Source: Luteolibacter sp. SL250
GTDB taxonomy: Bacteria; Verrucomicrobiota; Verrucomicrobiia; Verrucomicrobiales; Akkermansiaceae
DNA length: 64,000 bases
Direction: 5' to 3'
NCBI RefSeq assembly: GCF_026625605.1
Contig: NZ_CP113054.1
Location: 2,728,001 to 2,792,000 of the forward strand
The position numbers and the translations under genes were made by a program. The stretch's first letter is position 1. Each line of letters opens with the position of its first letter. Positions 6,980 through 16,480 of this stretch are shown here, in pieces. The notes beneath the pieces are model-generated. The model saw nothing but the letters and a program-made list of their open reading frames with translations, searched no databases and was not told the DNA's origin.

Positions 6980-7951
6980 TCAGGTGGCGGGCGCGAGGCG
7001 TTGCAACAACCTGCCGGCGGTGAATGCAAGCGGCGGGATGATGAGGCAGGCAATCACATAGGGCTGGATCGCCGGCGGGTAGGACAGGGGAGGCATCAAC
7101 AGGCAGTAGGCCAGCAGTGCGATCCAGTCGATGAGCGGGATGCCCGCCAGCAGCGCGGAAACATGGACGGGGATGGGGCGGCGGTACCTCGTCAGGCAGA
7201 CCAGCATCCATACGGCGAATGGAAGGAATCCGATGATCCCTGCCTTCACACTGAGGAAGATCCACAACGCCGCCGCGAGCAGGCCGGAGAATACCAGCGC
7301 TGCCTTGGAGACCGCCAGCGCCGCTGCGGACGGGTGGGGGGATGATTCATGGCGGGCGCCCAGTGAAAGTCCGGCGATGTAGATGAGCAACGCCGCTGCG
7401 TGGTAGGTGATGAACATCGATGGCGGTGGCAGCCCGAACTCCGGAGTGAGACGGAAGCGGACGATGACCGCGAAGCCCACGAACCCCATGACCGGCAGGA
7501 GCGCGCGGCACAGTCCCATCGGGATGACCGCCCAGGCGGCCTTTTTGTGCCAGCGGGTGTAGATGACAATCAGAAGGATGATCAATGCCGCGACCACCGC
7601 GCACTTCCAGCTCACCAGGAGGGCAAGCACCAGACCGGCGGCTCCGCACAGAAGCGCGATCAGCAAATAGGTGGCAGGGGAGAAAAGCCCGGCCGGGAGC
7701 GCGCGTTCCGGACGGTTTTTCGCGTCCCAGTCCCGGTCGTGCCAGTCGTTTAGGAAGTTCCCTCCAATATAGAGGAAGACGCCCGCAAGGATCAGCAGGA
7801 CCGCGTGCAGCCAGACAGGCTGGCCGCCATGCTCCCACCGCTGGACGATCGAGCCGATGGCGATGCCCACCCACACGTTGCTGGCCACGCTCGGCACATT
7901 CGCGATGCGGGCCGTGGCGAGCAGCGGACGGATTCTTCCTTGATGTGACAT
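6980..7951 (-). CDS. UbiA-family prenyltransferase
   Basis: The protein is about 323 residues, with eight or nine membrane helices. The first Asp-rich motif N-D-W-H-D-R-D-W-D-A-K-N-R-P-E-R is the Mg/prenyl diphosphate binding site of UbiA/MenA enzymes. The position of a second Asp-rich site is less clear. MenA-type, UbiA-type or other aromatic-acceptor activity cannot be separated from sequence alone. I prefer the ATG at 7951 (M-S-H-Q-G-R); the open frame extends 31 residues upstream into non-family sequence. It lies 8 bases before sufE and 40 bases after a phosphatase gene, all in one direction. Confidence 0.85.
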   Translation of the reverse strand: MSHQGRIRPLLATARIANVPSVASNVWVGIAIGSIVQRWEHGGQPVWLHAVLLILAGVFLYIGGNFLNDWHDRDWDAKNRPERALPAGLFSPATYLLIALLCGAAGLVLALLVSWKCAVVAALIILLIVIYTRWHKKAAWAVIPMGLCRALLPVMGFVGFAVIVRFRLTPEFGLPPPSMFITYHAAALLIYIAGLSLGARHESSPHPSAAALAVSKAALVFSGLLAAALWIFLSVKAGIIGFLPFAVWMLVCLTRYRRPIPVHVSALLAGIPLIDWIALLAYCLLMPPLSYPPAIQPYVIACLIIPPLAFTAGRLLQRLAPAT

Positions 7952-7991
7952 CTGGGGGCAGGTGTACCCCGGTGCCCTGCCGCGGGCAATC

Positions 7992-8492
7992 TCAACCCGC
8001 CATTTTGACCGGGGCGAAATGCTCCAGGATCCCCTGGCAACCATCCTCCAGCAGATTCATCACGAGATCGAAGCCGCGCTGGCCGCCGTAGTAGGGGTCC
8101 GGAACCCGGAGATCCATCCCGTGGCTGCAGAATTCGACAAACGGACGGATCTTGTGGTGATGGGTGTTGTTCAGGTCGAGCCGCTGCACCGCAGCGAGAT
8201 TGTCCTCATCCATGGTCAGGATCAGGTCGAATTTCTCCAGATCGCGGGTGCTGATCCGGCGTGCCCGTCCGCTGACGGTATAGCCGCGGCGTTGCAGGGT
8301 GGCGGCCATCCGCTCATCCGGCGGGGAGCCGTGGTGATGGCTGATCGTCCCTGCGGAATCGATCTCGAATTCACCGGCACGTCCCGCGTCGGACGCGAGT
8401 TTCCGGAAAATGATCTCTGCTGCGGGGGAACGGCATATGTTGCCCATGCACACGAAAAGAACGTGGTGGGGCTTCTGGAAGCTTTCCATCAT
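7992..8492 (-). CDS. Low-molecular-weight protein-tyrosine phosphatase
   Basis: The P-loop V-L-F-V-C-M-G-N-I-C-R-S contains the C-x5-R-S signature (Cys15, Arg21), and the general-acid loop D-P-Y-Y-G-G is present. The 166-residue length is typical for the family. These enzymes dephosphorylate phosphotyrosine, often on bacterial tyrosine kinases or small-molecule substrates. The start is set at 8492 so that only nine or ten residues precede the P-loop strand. It is the first gene of the seven-gene minus-strand run; the 146-base gap to the next gene on the plus strand must hold divergent promoters. Confidence 0.93.
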   Translation of the reverse strand: MMESFQKPHHVLFVCMGNICRSPAAEIIFRKLASDAGRAGEFEIDSAGTISHHHGSPPDERMAATLQRRGYTVSGRARRISTRDLEKFDLILTMDEDNLAAVQRLDLNNTHHHKIRPFVEFCSHGMDLRVPDPYYGGQRGFDLVMNLLEDGCQGILEHFAPVKMAG

Positions 8493-8638
8493 TGGCGTCA
8501 GGGGGGATTGACGGAGATATCCAATCCCCAAACCTCCCGCATTTCAAGTGGTTCCGTCACCCGGCATCGCGTAAGGTGAAATTTTCCGCAACTTTGTTGA
8601 ACCCTGCCGGTTTCACTGGAAGGATCATCAAAATCACT

Positions 8639-9991
8639 ATGAAAAACCCATGGATTCTCCCTGCCGCCGCCCTCGCACTGGGAGCCGCCGGTGGCTTCAT
8701 CACCGGCAAGGGCTCCAGCTCCCCGGACAACGCGGGTGCCGCCGCATCAGAGGCCGGCCAGAGGGCAAGGGCCTCGCAACGTGCCATCGACGCCGGGGAT
8801 GAGAACAGCCGTGGAGCCGCCCGGATGAAGAATCTGGAAGACGCGATCAACACCCCCGGGCACTCCGCCCGCATCAAAAATCTCCTCGATTTCTACTCCG
8901 GTCTTTCCCCAGAGCAACTGGCCGAGGAGGCCAAGAAACTGGAAGGCATGCCGATGAGCGAACGCATCATGGCGTCTTTCCTCCTTTTCGGACGCTGGGC
9001 GGAGGTGGATCCGACCGCCGCCATGGCGCACGCGAACACCATGGGCTTCGCCGCTGGTTTCGTCCGTCCCACGATTCTCCAGAGCTGGGCCAGCGTGGAC
9101 CCGGAGAACGCGGCGAAGTATTACAACGAGAACCCGCGGGAGTTCGCCATGATGGGCGGGCCTGGTCCGGGTGGTGGCAACGGTGCCTCCATGATCGCGG
9201 CCGAATGGGCCAAGCAGGATCCCCAGGCCGCGCTCGCCTGGGCAAGTTCGCTGCCCGGTGGGGACAAGAACCGCGCCATGACCTCCGTCATCCGGGAGGT
9301 GGCCATGAACGATCCCAAGAAGGCGGCCGAGATGGCCGGGTCGATGGATCCGGCGGAACGGGGGGATGCCTACTCATCCATTGCCCGCAGCTACGGAGCG
9401 AAGAACTTCGCCGAGGCGGAAACCTGGGTCCGCTCCCTGCCGGCGGATGAACAGGGCCGGGCGATGGCATCCGCATTGGAGGGCCTCTCACAGACCAGTC
9501 CTGACCTCGCCTGGACGAAGGCCCAGGCCATGCCGGACGGTGACGACAAGAACCGCGCGCTCCGCAACGTGTTGGAGAATCTGTCGAAGCAGAATTCCAC
9601 GGCAGCCCTCAAACAACTTTCCACGCTGACTCCGGAACAGCAGGAAAGATCCATCGGTCCGGTGATCCAGAACCTCGCCGCCACGGACAATGCCGCCGCC
9701 CTGAACTATGTGCAGGGCTTGGCGCAGGGACCGGTCCGCGACCGCGGGATTCAGGAGATGATCCAGTTTGACCGCAAGAGCGAGCCTTCCACACTCATCG
9801 CCCTCGCGGAAACCATCACGGATGAAGGCGACCGCAACCGCACCGTCGGCATGGCCGCCATGCGCTGGATGCGCGAGGATGAGACCGCGGCGAAGAACTA
9901 CATCCAGAGCTCGGCGTCGATCCCGGACAACATGAAGCAACGCATGTTGGAGGGTGGTGGCCGATGGGGTGGCCGCGGTCCAAGGAGGTGA
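8639..9991 (+). CDS. Exported solenoid protein with D-P-x-A-A helical repeats
   Basis: No named family is recognised. The 450-residue product begins with a membrane anchor or signal segment (about residues 4-23). A linker follows, then roughly eight or nine helical-hairpin units of about 33-38 residues. Typical units read W-A-x-x-D-P-x-A-A-x-x-W-x-x-x-L-P-x-G-x-x-x-x-x-A, seen around D-P-T-A-A-M-A-H-A, D-P-E-N-A-A-K-Y, D-P-Q-A-A-L-A-W-A, D-P-K-K-A-A-E-M and later degenerate copies. The tail is rich in Gly and Arg. The ATG at 8639 follows GGAAGG at some distance; upstream residues in frame lack a signal. A periplasmic scaffold is plausible but unproven. Confidence 0.8.
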   Translation: MKNPWILPAAALALGAAGGFITGKGSSSPDNAGAAASEAGQRARASQRAIDAGDENSRGAARMKNLEDAINTPGHSARIKNLLDFYSGLSPEQLAEEAKKLEGMPMSERIMASFLLFGRWAEVDPTAAMAHANTMGFAAGFVRPTILQSWASVDPENAAKYYNENPREFAMMGGPGPGGGNGASMIAAEWAKQDPQAALAWASSLPGGDKNRAMTSVIREVAMNDPKKAAEMAGSMDPAERGDAYSSIARSYGAKNFAEAETWVRSLPADEQGRAMASALEGLSQTSPDLAWTKAQAMPDGDDKNRALRNVLENLSKQNSTAALKQLSTLTPEQQERSIGPVIQNLAATDNAAALNYVQGLAQGPVRDRGIQEMIQFDRKSEPSTLIALAETITDEGDRNRTVGMAAMRWMREDETAAKNYIQSSASIPDNMKQRMLEGGGRWGGRGPRR

Positions 9992-10204
9992 GGAGGGAGG
10001 ACACTCCTGTCCTCCGGCTGCAATGGCATACAAAGGAGGAGAAGTTTTCAGTGTTCAGTTTTCAGGGAAGAAAACGGAAGACAGATCACCACGAACTTGA
10101 GGAATCCCATTTCCTCTTTGCGCCTCTTTAGCAACCTTTGCGACTTTGCGGTAGATCTTTGATGATTCGCCAATGCCGCCGGAGGACAGGAGTGTCCTCC
10201 CTCC
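9992..10204. repeat. REPIN-like element: two inverted REP palindromes flanking about 160 bases
   Basis: A 27-base arm at 9992-10018 is repeated as its perfect reverse complement at 10178-10204 (28 bases counting one more outer pair). Each arm contains its own palindrome, GGAGGACACTCCTGTCCTCC (9996-10015 in the left copy), an 8-base stem with a 4-base loop. Between them lie a TTTTCAGTGTTCAGTTTTCAG motif and an A-rich CGCAAAG-type tract. The left arm begins one base after the stop codon of the solenoid gene. The arrangement matches REP doublets (REPINs), which RAYT transposases mobilise; no such transposase is present here. The gap 9992-10216 holds no gene. Confidence 0.7.
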
Positions 10205-10216
10205 TTACCGATCTCC

Positions 10217-11182
10217 TTACTTCCCCTGATCCAGCACCAGGAACGCCCCGCCCGGGCCGCTGGGGTCCGCCAGATAGGCGTCCGCCGGTTTGCTTGGATC
10301 GAGAAAGGGGCCCAGGAACTCTCCGAAAGTCCGGAGGGTGGTGTTCTTTGACCACTCCCGCCCCCAGTCACGCAGGTCGGTGAAGTTCACATCCGCCGTG
10401 AGATCCTGTCTTCCCGGATTTCCGTAGATGGCCAGGCCTTCCAGCCGCTGCTGCAGCAGGTAGGCCCTGAGGCAACCTCTGGGGCGGCGGTGGTACAGGT
10501 CGCCCGCTTCCGCGCCGTAGTCGATGGTGAGCATCCGCCCCGCTTTCCAGAGGGGCATCCATCCAGCCAGCCAGTGCTGGTAGGATTCATGGACCTCGAT
10601 CCGCTGGCCGACAGGATGCCCCACAGCGAAGGATGAGGATGAAGGCAGGGCGTCCACATCCAGCAGCACCTCCTCCACCGGTGGCCCCAGTCTTACCGCC
10701 AGTTCTTTCCAGTCACTTTCCGTCTTCTGGAAGCAACGTAAGGGAAAGGCGTCCACCAGTTCGTTGGAGAAAATGACCGCCTTGCCGCCACAGGCTTGCA
10801 GAGCCTCTGCGGGTGTCCGGTACCAGGTGGCGCGGTTTCCCAGCAGTTTCCGCTGGATCTCCGCCAAGGGACGGGACGTCTCGACCAGGTGCAGCTTCGT
10901 CCGCAGGCGGGTGAACCACGGCAGATGCTCCAGCATCGCCGCAGCCAGCTTTCCTTCGCCCGGGCCGATCTCAATCAGATCGAAGCTGCCGCATTCCTTC
11001 ATCGCCGCGGCCGCCCACGCGGCCACTGCCTTTCCAGTGGCTTTGGAAAGGGTGGGGGCGGTGGTGAAGTCTCCGCCGCGGCCCACGCCGGTGATCCGCC
11101 GGGCATAGTATCCCGTCTCCGGATCATGCAGGGCACGATCCATGAACCGGTCGAAGCGGATGAGTGGCTGGTTTCCGGACAT
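10217..11182 (-). CDS. MidA/NDUFAF7-type SAM-dependent methyltransferase
   Basis: The 321-residue protein fits COG1565. It starts with F-M-D-R-A-L-H-D-P-E-T-G-Y-Y, then G-D-F-T-T-A-P, the SAM motif D-L-I-E-I-G-P-G-E-G-K-L-A, and later S-N-E-L-V-D-A-F-P and D-Y-G-A-E-A-G. The mitochondrial homologue NDUFAF7 methylates an arginine of a complex I subunit; bacterial substrates are mostly unknown. It lies downstream of rpsP on the same strand but beyond the rpsP terminator, so it probably has its own promoter. Confidence 0.9.
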   Translation of the reverse strand: MSGNQPLIRFDRFMDRALHDPETGYYARRITGVGRGGDFTTAPTLSKATGKAVAAWAAAAMKECGSFDLIEIGPGEGKLAAAMLEHLPWFTRLRTKLHLVETSRPLAEIQRKLLGNRATWYRTPAEALQACGGKAVIFSNELVDAFPLRCFQKTESDWKELAVRLGPPVEEVLLDVDALPSSSSFAVGHPVGQRIEVHESYQHWLAGWMPLWKAGRMLTIDYGAEAGDLYHRRPRGCLRAYLLQQRLEGLAIYGNPGRQDLTADVNFTDLRDWGREWSKNTTLRTFGEFLGPFLDPSKPADAYLADPSGPGGAFLVLDQGK

Positions 11183-11190
11183 GCGGGGTC

Positions 11191-11230
11191 ACGAAAAGAA
11201 AAAACCGCGATCCCTTTCAGGAACGCGGTT
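11191..11230 (-). terminator. Rho-independent terminator of rpsP
   Basis: AACCGCG (11203-11209) and CGCGGTT (11224-11230) form a 7-base stem with a 14-base loop. Read on the minus strand the stem is followed by a T-rich run (TTTTTTCTTTTC). It lies 38 bases past the rpsP stop. Confidence 0.8.
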
Positions 11231-11268
11231 GATGTAAGAAGGATATGCCGGCGGATGCCAGCGCCCAA

Positions 11269-11520
11269 TCACGCCTTGGAGGCGGTGCGGGCCTTGCGGA
11301 TGATGCTGTTGACGGTCTCGGAAGGCTTCGCGCCGACGCCGAGCCACTTGTCAGCCTTCTCCAGGTCGATGGTGTAGTTCACGCCTTCAAGAAGGGGATC
11401 ATAGGTGCCGACTTGCTCGATATAACGTCCATCGCGGCGCTTGCGGCTGTCCACAGCGACGATTTTGTAATAAGGGCGGTCTTTGGTTCCCTTGCGGTTG
11501 AGACGGAGAGCTACGGCCAT
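11269..11520 (-). CDS. rpsP: 30S ribosomal protein S16
   Basis: The 83-residue basic protein is a component of the small ribosomal subunit. It starts [13 protein letters not shown], followed by [16 protein letters not shown] and G-T-Y-D-P, all characteristic of S16. The start at 11520 is fixed by homology; the open frame continues upstream without family sequence. In many bacteria rpsP precedes rimM, trmD and rplS; here it stands alone between glnD and its own terminator. Confidence 0.96.
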   Translation of the reverse strand: MAVALRLNRKGTKDRPYYKIVAVDSRKRRDGRYIEQVGTYDPLLEGVNYTIDLEKADKWLGVGAKPSETVNSIIRKARTASKA

Positions 11521-11660
11521 GATAGAAGAAGTTTCGGGTTGCCCGGTAGCGGGCGGGCGCGGAAATTGGATCATTTGTTGGCGGATGCCAAGCAGAATCT
11601 TCCGTGATTTCTCATTTTTCTTAAGATTCCTTAAATGATCTCCGGATTCCCGCGGTTGGA

Positions 11661-14414
11661 TCAATCATTCTCGCTGCGTTCCACCAGCTTGGCGAAGTCC
11701 TCGCGGAGGTGCTCGAGCACCACCGGATCGCCCACCTTTTCGCCATTCTGGGTCGTGATGTAGAGGGTATCCATCGCTACACCCTTTTCCGTGCAGATGC
11801 GGGCGTGGGCCGTGTTCAGGCCGTGGCGGTTGATGGTGTGGAAGAGATCGTGCAACAGGCCGATCCGGTCCAGTGCCTGGATCTCCACCGTCGTGCAGGT
11901 GGGGTGGACGTCGTTGGTCACGTGGGCGCGGACCGGGATGGGGAGATCCTGCTCCGGACGCGGCTTCAGGAAATTCACCCTGCGCCGCAGGTAGAGTTCC
12001 GGCTCGTGCTTTTCCGAACGGAGGATTTTCTCGAAAGTCTCGAGGAATCGTCTCCGCAGCCCGGCGTCGGACACCGGCTCGAAGTTGGTGGTGTTGATCC
12101 GGAAGATGTTGACCACGATGCCGTCCGTGCGGGTGAAGAAATCGGCGGAAAGGATGTTGATCTGTTCCGCGGCGAGGGCACAACAGATCTTTTCCAGCAG
12201 CAACGGCTTGTCCCAGGTGGCGAGCACGATTTCCGTGTAACCGCCGTCCGGGTGGTCGATCCATTTGATGCACGTCGCGTTCGGGTCGTTCGAGTCCGCC
12301 TCACGCTGGAGGAAATGGCGGATGGTACGCACCTGGGTGACGATGTGCTGCGGCTGGCGGAAGGTGAAAGCGGCGGCGGGCATCCGTTCGAAATGCCGCT
12401 GCACATCGGGATGGTAGTCCTCCCGCATGATGGAGATGACTTCGTCGCGCAGCGCGGTCCGGTCCTCGTCGAGCTGCCTGGAATACTGCTCGCGGCCGCT
12501 TTTCAGGAAGTTCGTCGTGGATTTGTAGAGCTGGAGCATCAGCGATTCCTTCCAACTGTTCCAGGAATCCGGTGATGTGCCGTTCGAGTCCGCGAAGGTG
12601 AAAAGGAACAGGGCATCCAGACGTGACTGCGTTTTGACGATGGAGGCGAACTCGTCGATCACCTCCGGATCTTCCAGGTTCCGGGTGGTTGCGGTGCGCC
12701 AGAAGGTGAGGTGGTTGTCCACCAGATACATGATGAGGGAGCGGCGTTCCCCGTGGATCTGGAGGCGGTTGCAGAGCCGCGCGGCCAGCATCGCGGATCC
12801 GTCGATGTGCTCGCGTACGTTCTCCGCGCGGCCGGTGTCGTGCAGGATCACGGCGAGGTAGAGGCCGTAGGCGTCCTCGATCTGGTGGAAAAGGCGGCTG
12901 TAGATCGCGCGGGACGGATTCGTCTCACCGACCAGCTTGTCCAGTTCCTCGATGCAGCGGAGCGTGTGCTCGTCCGCAGTGTAGCGGTGGAAAAATTCAT
13001 GCTGCACCAGGCAGTCCAGGGCACCGAACTCCGGCAGATAGCGTCCCAGCACGCCGACCCGGTGCATGCGCCGCAATGCACGGGCCACATCGCCTTTCCG
13101 CTCCAGGATCGCCTGGAAGGTCTGGCGGTTCGCCTTCGAGTAGCGGAAAGGGCGGTCGATGTCCTCCCAGTGGGCCTTCACCAGCTTCCGCATCGGCGGA
13201 CTGAGGCGCAGTCCGCGCACCTGGAGGTGCTGGAAAAGGCGCATCAACCGGTTCGGGTCGTCCTTGAAAATGTCGTTGTTCTCCGGGTAGATCCGGCCAT
13301 CCCGGGCCACGAACCCGTCGAACTCCTCGCGGTTTTTCTTCCGGAAGGTGAGGAAGGAGGTGAGGCGGGTGTCCGCCTTGTGCTCCTGCTCGATCTCGAA
13401 GATTTCCATCAGCGAGGTGGTGTGCTGGTAGATGTTCCGGGTGTGGCGGTAGTAGTCCCGCATGAACTCCTCCGTCCGGCGCAGGATGCCGCGCTGGGGA
13501 TAGCGGAAGGAGGTGGCGACCACGCCCTGGAGCTGGAGGGTGAGCTGGTCCGTGCCCTTGCGGGTGTGGTAGTGCAGCTCGTTGCGGACCCGGTGCAGGA
13601 AATCGTAGGCTTCCTCGATTTCCTTGTAGGCGGTGGAGGTCAGCAGTCGGTCATCCACCAGTGACCGGAGGTCGGAGTTCCCCCGCTTCACACGGGAAAC
13701 CCAGAGGATGTTCTGGTAGTCCCGCAGACCGCCGCAGCTTTCCTTCACGTTCGGCTCCTGGAGGAAGACGGTGTAGGAATACTTCTGGTGGCGGCTGCGG
13801 AGGTCCTGCCTCCGCAGGTCGAAAAACTCATCCTTCTTCTTGTCCAGGCAGTCCGTGGCGAAGCGTTTCTCGAACTCGGCGAAAAGGCCCGCGTCGCCGG
13901 CCACCAACCGGGCATCGATCAAAGCCGTCTTGTTGAGCTGGTCGTTCGCGGCTTCCTGGATGCACTCGGCGATGGAGCGGCAGGCGTGCCCGACTTTGAA
14001 GCCCACGTCCCACAGGAGATACAGCACTTCCTGCAACAGCTCCTGCTGGGCTTTGGGGAGCTTCGAGGAGGCCCGTGGGAGGAGGAAGAGGATATCGACA
14101 TCCGAGCGCGGGTTGAGCGTTCCGCGGCCATAACCGCCGATCGCCACCACCGCCATCGGCAGCTCGCTGCCACCACGGTTGTTCAGTGCTGCCTGGTAGA
14201 TGGAGCCGACCACCGTATCGATCAGCCCGGCCCGGGCGCGGGCGATCTCCAGCCCGCCGGCTCCGGCCCGGTGGCGGAGGTAGATGCGGTGTTGCTCGAT
14301 CTTCAGGAAACGCTTGTAGAGGGAGATCCGTTCCGCGGGGGACAGTTGTCCGTTCAACGCCGGTTCGAGAGCCTTCCGGGCGTGGGTTTCGAGCGTTTTC
14401 AGGTGGGTGGGCAT
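11661..14414 (-). CDS. glnD: [Protein-PII] uridylyltransferase / uridylyl-removing enzyme
   Basis: GlnD senses glutamine and adds or removes UMP on PII proteins, controlling glutamine synthetase and nitrogen genes. The 917-residue protein has the nucleotidyltransferase motif G-G-Y-G-R-G (93-98) with catalytic D105-V-D107. A GlnD-type linker with [12 protein letters not shown] follows. The HD domain has Y-T-A-D-E-H-T-L-R and I-L-H-D-T-G-R, where the usual text is H-D-I-x-K-G. Two ACT domains end the protein. The start M-P-T-H-L-K (14414) is preferred; a much longer open frame reads antisense to psd. No PII gene is in view, but gltB is in this window. Confidence 0.94.
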   Translation of the reverse strand: MPTHLKTLETHARKALEPALNGQLSPAERISLYKRFLKIEQHRIYLRHRAGAGGLEIARARAGLIDTVVGSIYQAALNNRGGSELPMAVVAIGGYGRGTLNPRSDVDILFLLPRASSKLPKAQQELLQEVLYLLWDVGFKVGHACRSIAECIQEAANDQLNKTALIDARLVAGDAGLFAEFEKRFATDCLDKKKDEFFDLRRQDLRSRHQKYSYTVFLQEPNVKESCGGLRDYQNILWVSRVKRGNSDLRSLVDDRLLTSTAYKEIEEAYDFLHRVRNELHYHTRKGTDQLTLQLQGVVATSFRYPQRGILRRTEEFMRDYYRHTRNIYQHTTSLMEIFEIEQEHKADTRLTSFLTFRKKNREEFDGFVARDGRIYPENNDIFKDDPNRLMRLFQHLQVRGLRLSPPMRKLVKAHWEDIDRPFRYSKANRQTFQAILERKGDVARALRRMHRVGVLGRYLPEFGALDCLVQHEFFHRYTADEHTLRCIEELDKLVGETNPSRAIYSRLFHQIEDAYGLYLAVILHDTGRAENVREHIDGSAMLAARLCNRLQIHGERRSLIMYLVDNHLTFWRTATTRNLEDPEVIDEFASIVKTQSRLDALFLFTFADSNGTSPDSWNSWKESLMLQLYKSTTNFLKSGREQYSRQLDEDRTALRDEVISIMREDYHPDVQRHFERMPAAAFTFRQPQHIVTQVRTIRHFLQREADSNDPNATCIKWIDHPDGGYTEIVLATWDKPLLLEKICCALAAEQINILSADFFTRTDGIVVNIFRINTTNFEPVSDAGLRRRFLETFEKILRSEKHEPELYLRRRVNFLKPRPEQDLPIPVRAHVTNDVHPTCTTVEIQALDRIGLLHDLFHTINRHGLNTAHARICTEKGVAMDTLYITTQNGEKVGDPVVLEHLREDFAKLVERSEND

Positions 14415-14457
14415 GGAAAGTCGGGGCGGATGAAAACTGCGCCTTTCCGGCCGAAGG

Positions 14458-15351
14458 TCAAGACGCGTAGCCCATGCGGGTGCCGATCTTCGCGTAGAGT
14501 TCCACCTGTTTCGCGGAGTGGTGCCGCAGGTCGTTCTCCAGCAACACGGAACCCGGCTCGAAAATCGTGATCGTCGAGGAGCCGCCAAAGGCGAAGTAGC
14601 CCTTCTCCGCACCCTTGTCCACCGGACTGCCCGGTGCGAAGGTCTGCGCGATGGTGCCCACGCAGGTCGCGCCGATCTCCAGGCACAGCACGGTGCCCAG
14701 GTTCGGCGTCTCCAGCCGGGTGAGCGTGCGCTTGTTCTCCCACAGGTAGCCCAGGTTCTTCCGCAGGGCGATGGGGGAGACGGAGAACAGGGGGCCGTTG
14801 AGGACCACCGTTTCCGACGGGATGCCCGCGGCGGGGAAGTGGAACCGGTGGTAATCCACCGGGCACAGGCGCGACAGCACCAGCGCGCCGTCCGCATACT
14901 TCTCCGCCAGCGCGGCGTCACCCAGCAGTGCGGGTAGATCGAACTTCTGGCCCTTCACGAACACACCTTCGATGGCCGACGCTTTCTGGAAGCCCAGGTG
15001 CCGGCCGTCCGCCGGGAAGACCACGCTGTTCGCATCCCGGTCGATGGGCCGGGCTTCCGGCTTCAGCTTGCGGTAGAAAAACTCGTTGAAGCTCCCATAG
15101 GCGTCCGGGGATTCCGCGAAATCGGCGGGATCCAGCCCGTATTCCGCGATGAAAGGCGCGACGCGGGACTTCGACTCCGGCGTGCTCATCCGCTTCCCAT
15201 ACCACGCGGAGAAGAACGGCTTCTTGATGAAGGAGTTCAGCGCGAGCGGTCCCAGCGGGTTCCCGTAAGCCCAGCGCAGGAAGGATTCTCCGTAGACTTT
15301 CTCCGTTTCGAGGGCGCCGGTTTCGCGGTTATGGTACTGGATGGATTCCAC
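14458..15351 (-). CDS. psd: Phosphatidylserine decarboxylase
   Basis: The enzyme converts phosphatidylserine to phosphatidylethanolamine. The 297-residue proenzyme contains G-S-F-N-E-F-F-Y-R-K-L-K-P (class II-like), F-P-A-D-G-R, P-V-D-Y-H-R-F-H-F-P, and the processing site F-A-F-G-G-S-S-T near residues 254-260. Cleavage before a Ser there creates the pyruvoyl cofactor. The exact processing tetrapeptide is G-G-S-S rather than L-G-S-T, which is seen in part of the family. It lies 43 bases upstream of glnD on the same strand. Confidence 0.95.
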   Translation of the reverse strand: MESIQYHNRETGALETEKVYGESFLRWAYGNPLGPLALNSFIKKPFFSAWYGKRMSTPESKSRVAPFIAEYGLDPADFAESPDAYGSFNEFFYRKLKPEARPIDRDANSVVFPADGRHLGFQKASAIEGVFVKGQKFDLPALLGDAALAEKYADGALVLSRLCPVDYHRFHFPAAGIPSETVVLNGPLFSVSPIALRKNLGYLWENKRTLTRLETPNLGTVLCLEIGATCVGTIAQTFAPGSPVDKGAEKGYFAFGGSSTITIFEPGSVLLENDLRHHSAKQVELYAKIGTRMGYAS

Positions 15352-15440
15352 GGCGCGCTTCTAGACCGGGAAGCGGACAAGGGCAAGAGGGACTCACCGT
15401 AGATTGATGTGATGGCTTCCGGGGCCGTTTCCGCCGGGTC

Positions 15441-16307
15441 TCACTTCCTGCGGCGGAGAAAGAGCAGGAATCCCGCCGCCCCCAGAAATGCGGACGCCGG
15501 TTCCGGAACCTGGACGATCTGCACCATGTTCAGGAAACCGCGGTTCTCGGAACCCGTGCCATCGACCGCAAGGAAGAGGGAGGTATTGTCGGCGATGGTG
15601 ATGTCGATCACCACATAGTTTCCGCCATTCACAAAATGGGTGTATTGGTCGGTGTAGCCCGAGGTCGCATAGGTGATGTTGCTCTGGCTGAACGCCGACA
15701 GGGAGCTGAAATCGAAGGATCCGCCACTCTCTCCCGAAACCTCCGCCGTATTCGCGTAAATGTTCATCGCCGCGCCGGGGCTGGCATTGGAGTTCGTGTT
15801 TCTCGCCATCACGTAGATCAGGTACTGGCCGGATGCCAGTCCGTCCACCCGGAGGCCGACGGCGGAACCAACGGAGCCGGTGCCACCGCCGAAGAACCCA
15901 TCCCTGGAAACCGCGGTGCTGCTCGAGTTGTTGCCATAGATCGAGCCGGTGGTGAGCAGGTTCTGCCTTCCGGCGGTGCCTCCTCCGGTGCCTGCCAGAG
16001 CCTGGTTGGTGATGGGGGTGAAGAAATCGACCGTATTGCTGCCGGGGGTGCTTTCCTGCCCCATCGTGAGGGTTAACGCGGCTGCCGCGGTTCCATCTCC
16101 GTAGAACAGGGACGGCGGGGTCGTGGAACTGATCTGGTTCCATGTCACCTGGCTGGTGGGAACCGTGCCGGAATTGTGTCCCGGGCTCAGGGTCTGGTAG
16201 TCGGAGCCGACCGCGGTCGGTCCGAAATCGAGCATGAGATTTGCGGCGGATGAAAGTCCGCCGGCCAAGCCCAGGACCGCGATGGCCAAGGATGGGATTC
16301 TTTTCAT
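15441..16307 (-). CDS. PEP-CTERM sorting-domain protein
   Basis: The 288-residue secreted protein starts M-K-R-I-P-S with a signal peptide ending near residue 21. It has a Gly/Ser/Thr/Asn-rich beta-type body and ends with V-P-E-P-A-S, a hydrophobic helix and R-R-R-K. That tripartite tail is the PEP-CTERM signal, processed by an exosortase (none in view). The start at 16307 is chosen because the 12 residues upstream are not signal-like. It is divergent from a sigma factor/FecR-LamG pair, which may regulate it. The body has no assigned function; exopolysaccharide or surface association is usual for the class. Confidence 0.88.
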   Translation of the reverse strand: MKRIPSLAIAVLGLAGGLSSAANLMLDFGPTAVGSDYQTLSPGHNSGTVPTSQVTWNQISSTTPPSLFYGDGTAAAALTLTMGQESTPGSNTVDFFTPITNQALAGTGGGTAGRQNLLTTGSIYGNNSSSTAVSRDGFFGGGTGSVGSAVGLRVDGLASGQYLIYVMARNTNSNASPGAAMNIYANTAEVSGESGGSFDFSSLSAFSQSNITYATSGYTDQYTHFVNGGNYVVIDITIADNTSLFLAVDGTGSENRGFLNMVQIVQVPEPASAFLGAAGFLLFLRRRK

Positions 16308-16326
16308 TGGGTTTGGTTTTTTGACG

Positions 16327-16345
16327 GCATGGATTGTTCCCATGC
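16327..16345. promoter_or_regulatory. Small palindrome in the PEP-CTERM/sigma factor intergenic region
   Basis: GCATGG (16327-16332) and CCATGC (16340-16345) form a perfect inverted repeat around 7 bases. It lies 20 bases upstream of the PEP-CTERM start. A second, more widely spaced pair, ACTTAGCA (16377-16384) and TGCTAAGT (16431-16438), lies closer to the sigma factor. Either may be a regulator site; no consensus is known to me. Confidence 0.25.
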
Positions 16346-16480
16346 GTTATGGTAAAATGAGTTGCGACCCCTCCCGACTTAGCATGACTGGACGAAATTT
16401 TTGCCAGTTCGCACGAAAATGAGGCTGGCGTGCTAAGTTTCGCGGCTCCTGGAATCATTCTTGATAAGAGCCTTTGCAAA

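Noticed and set aside
12580-12600. GTTCGAGTCC, resembling a tRNA T-loop
   Set aside because: It lies within glnD codons and has no acceptor, D or anticodon stem around it; no tRNA gene was found in the window.
14415-14921. N-terminal extension of glnD
   Set aside because: The added residues are Arg/Pro/Ser-rich antisense reading of psd. The family start M-P-T-H-L-K lies at 14414.
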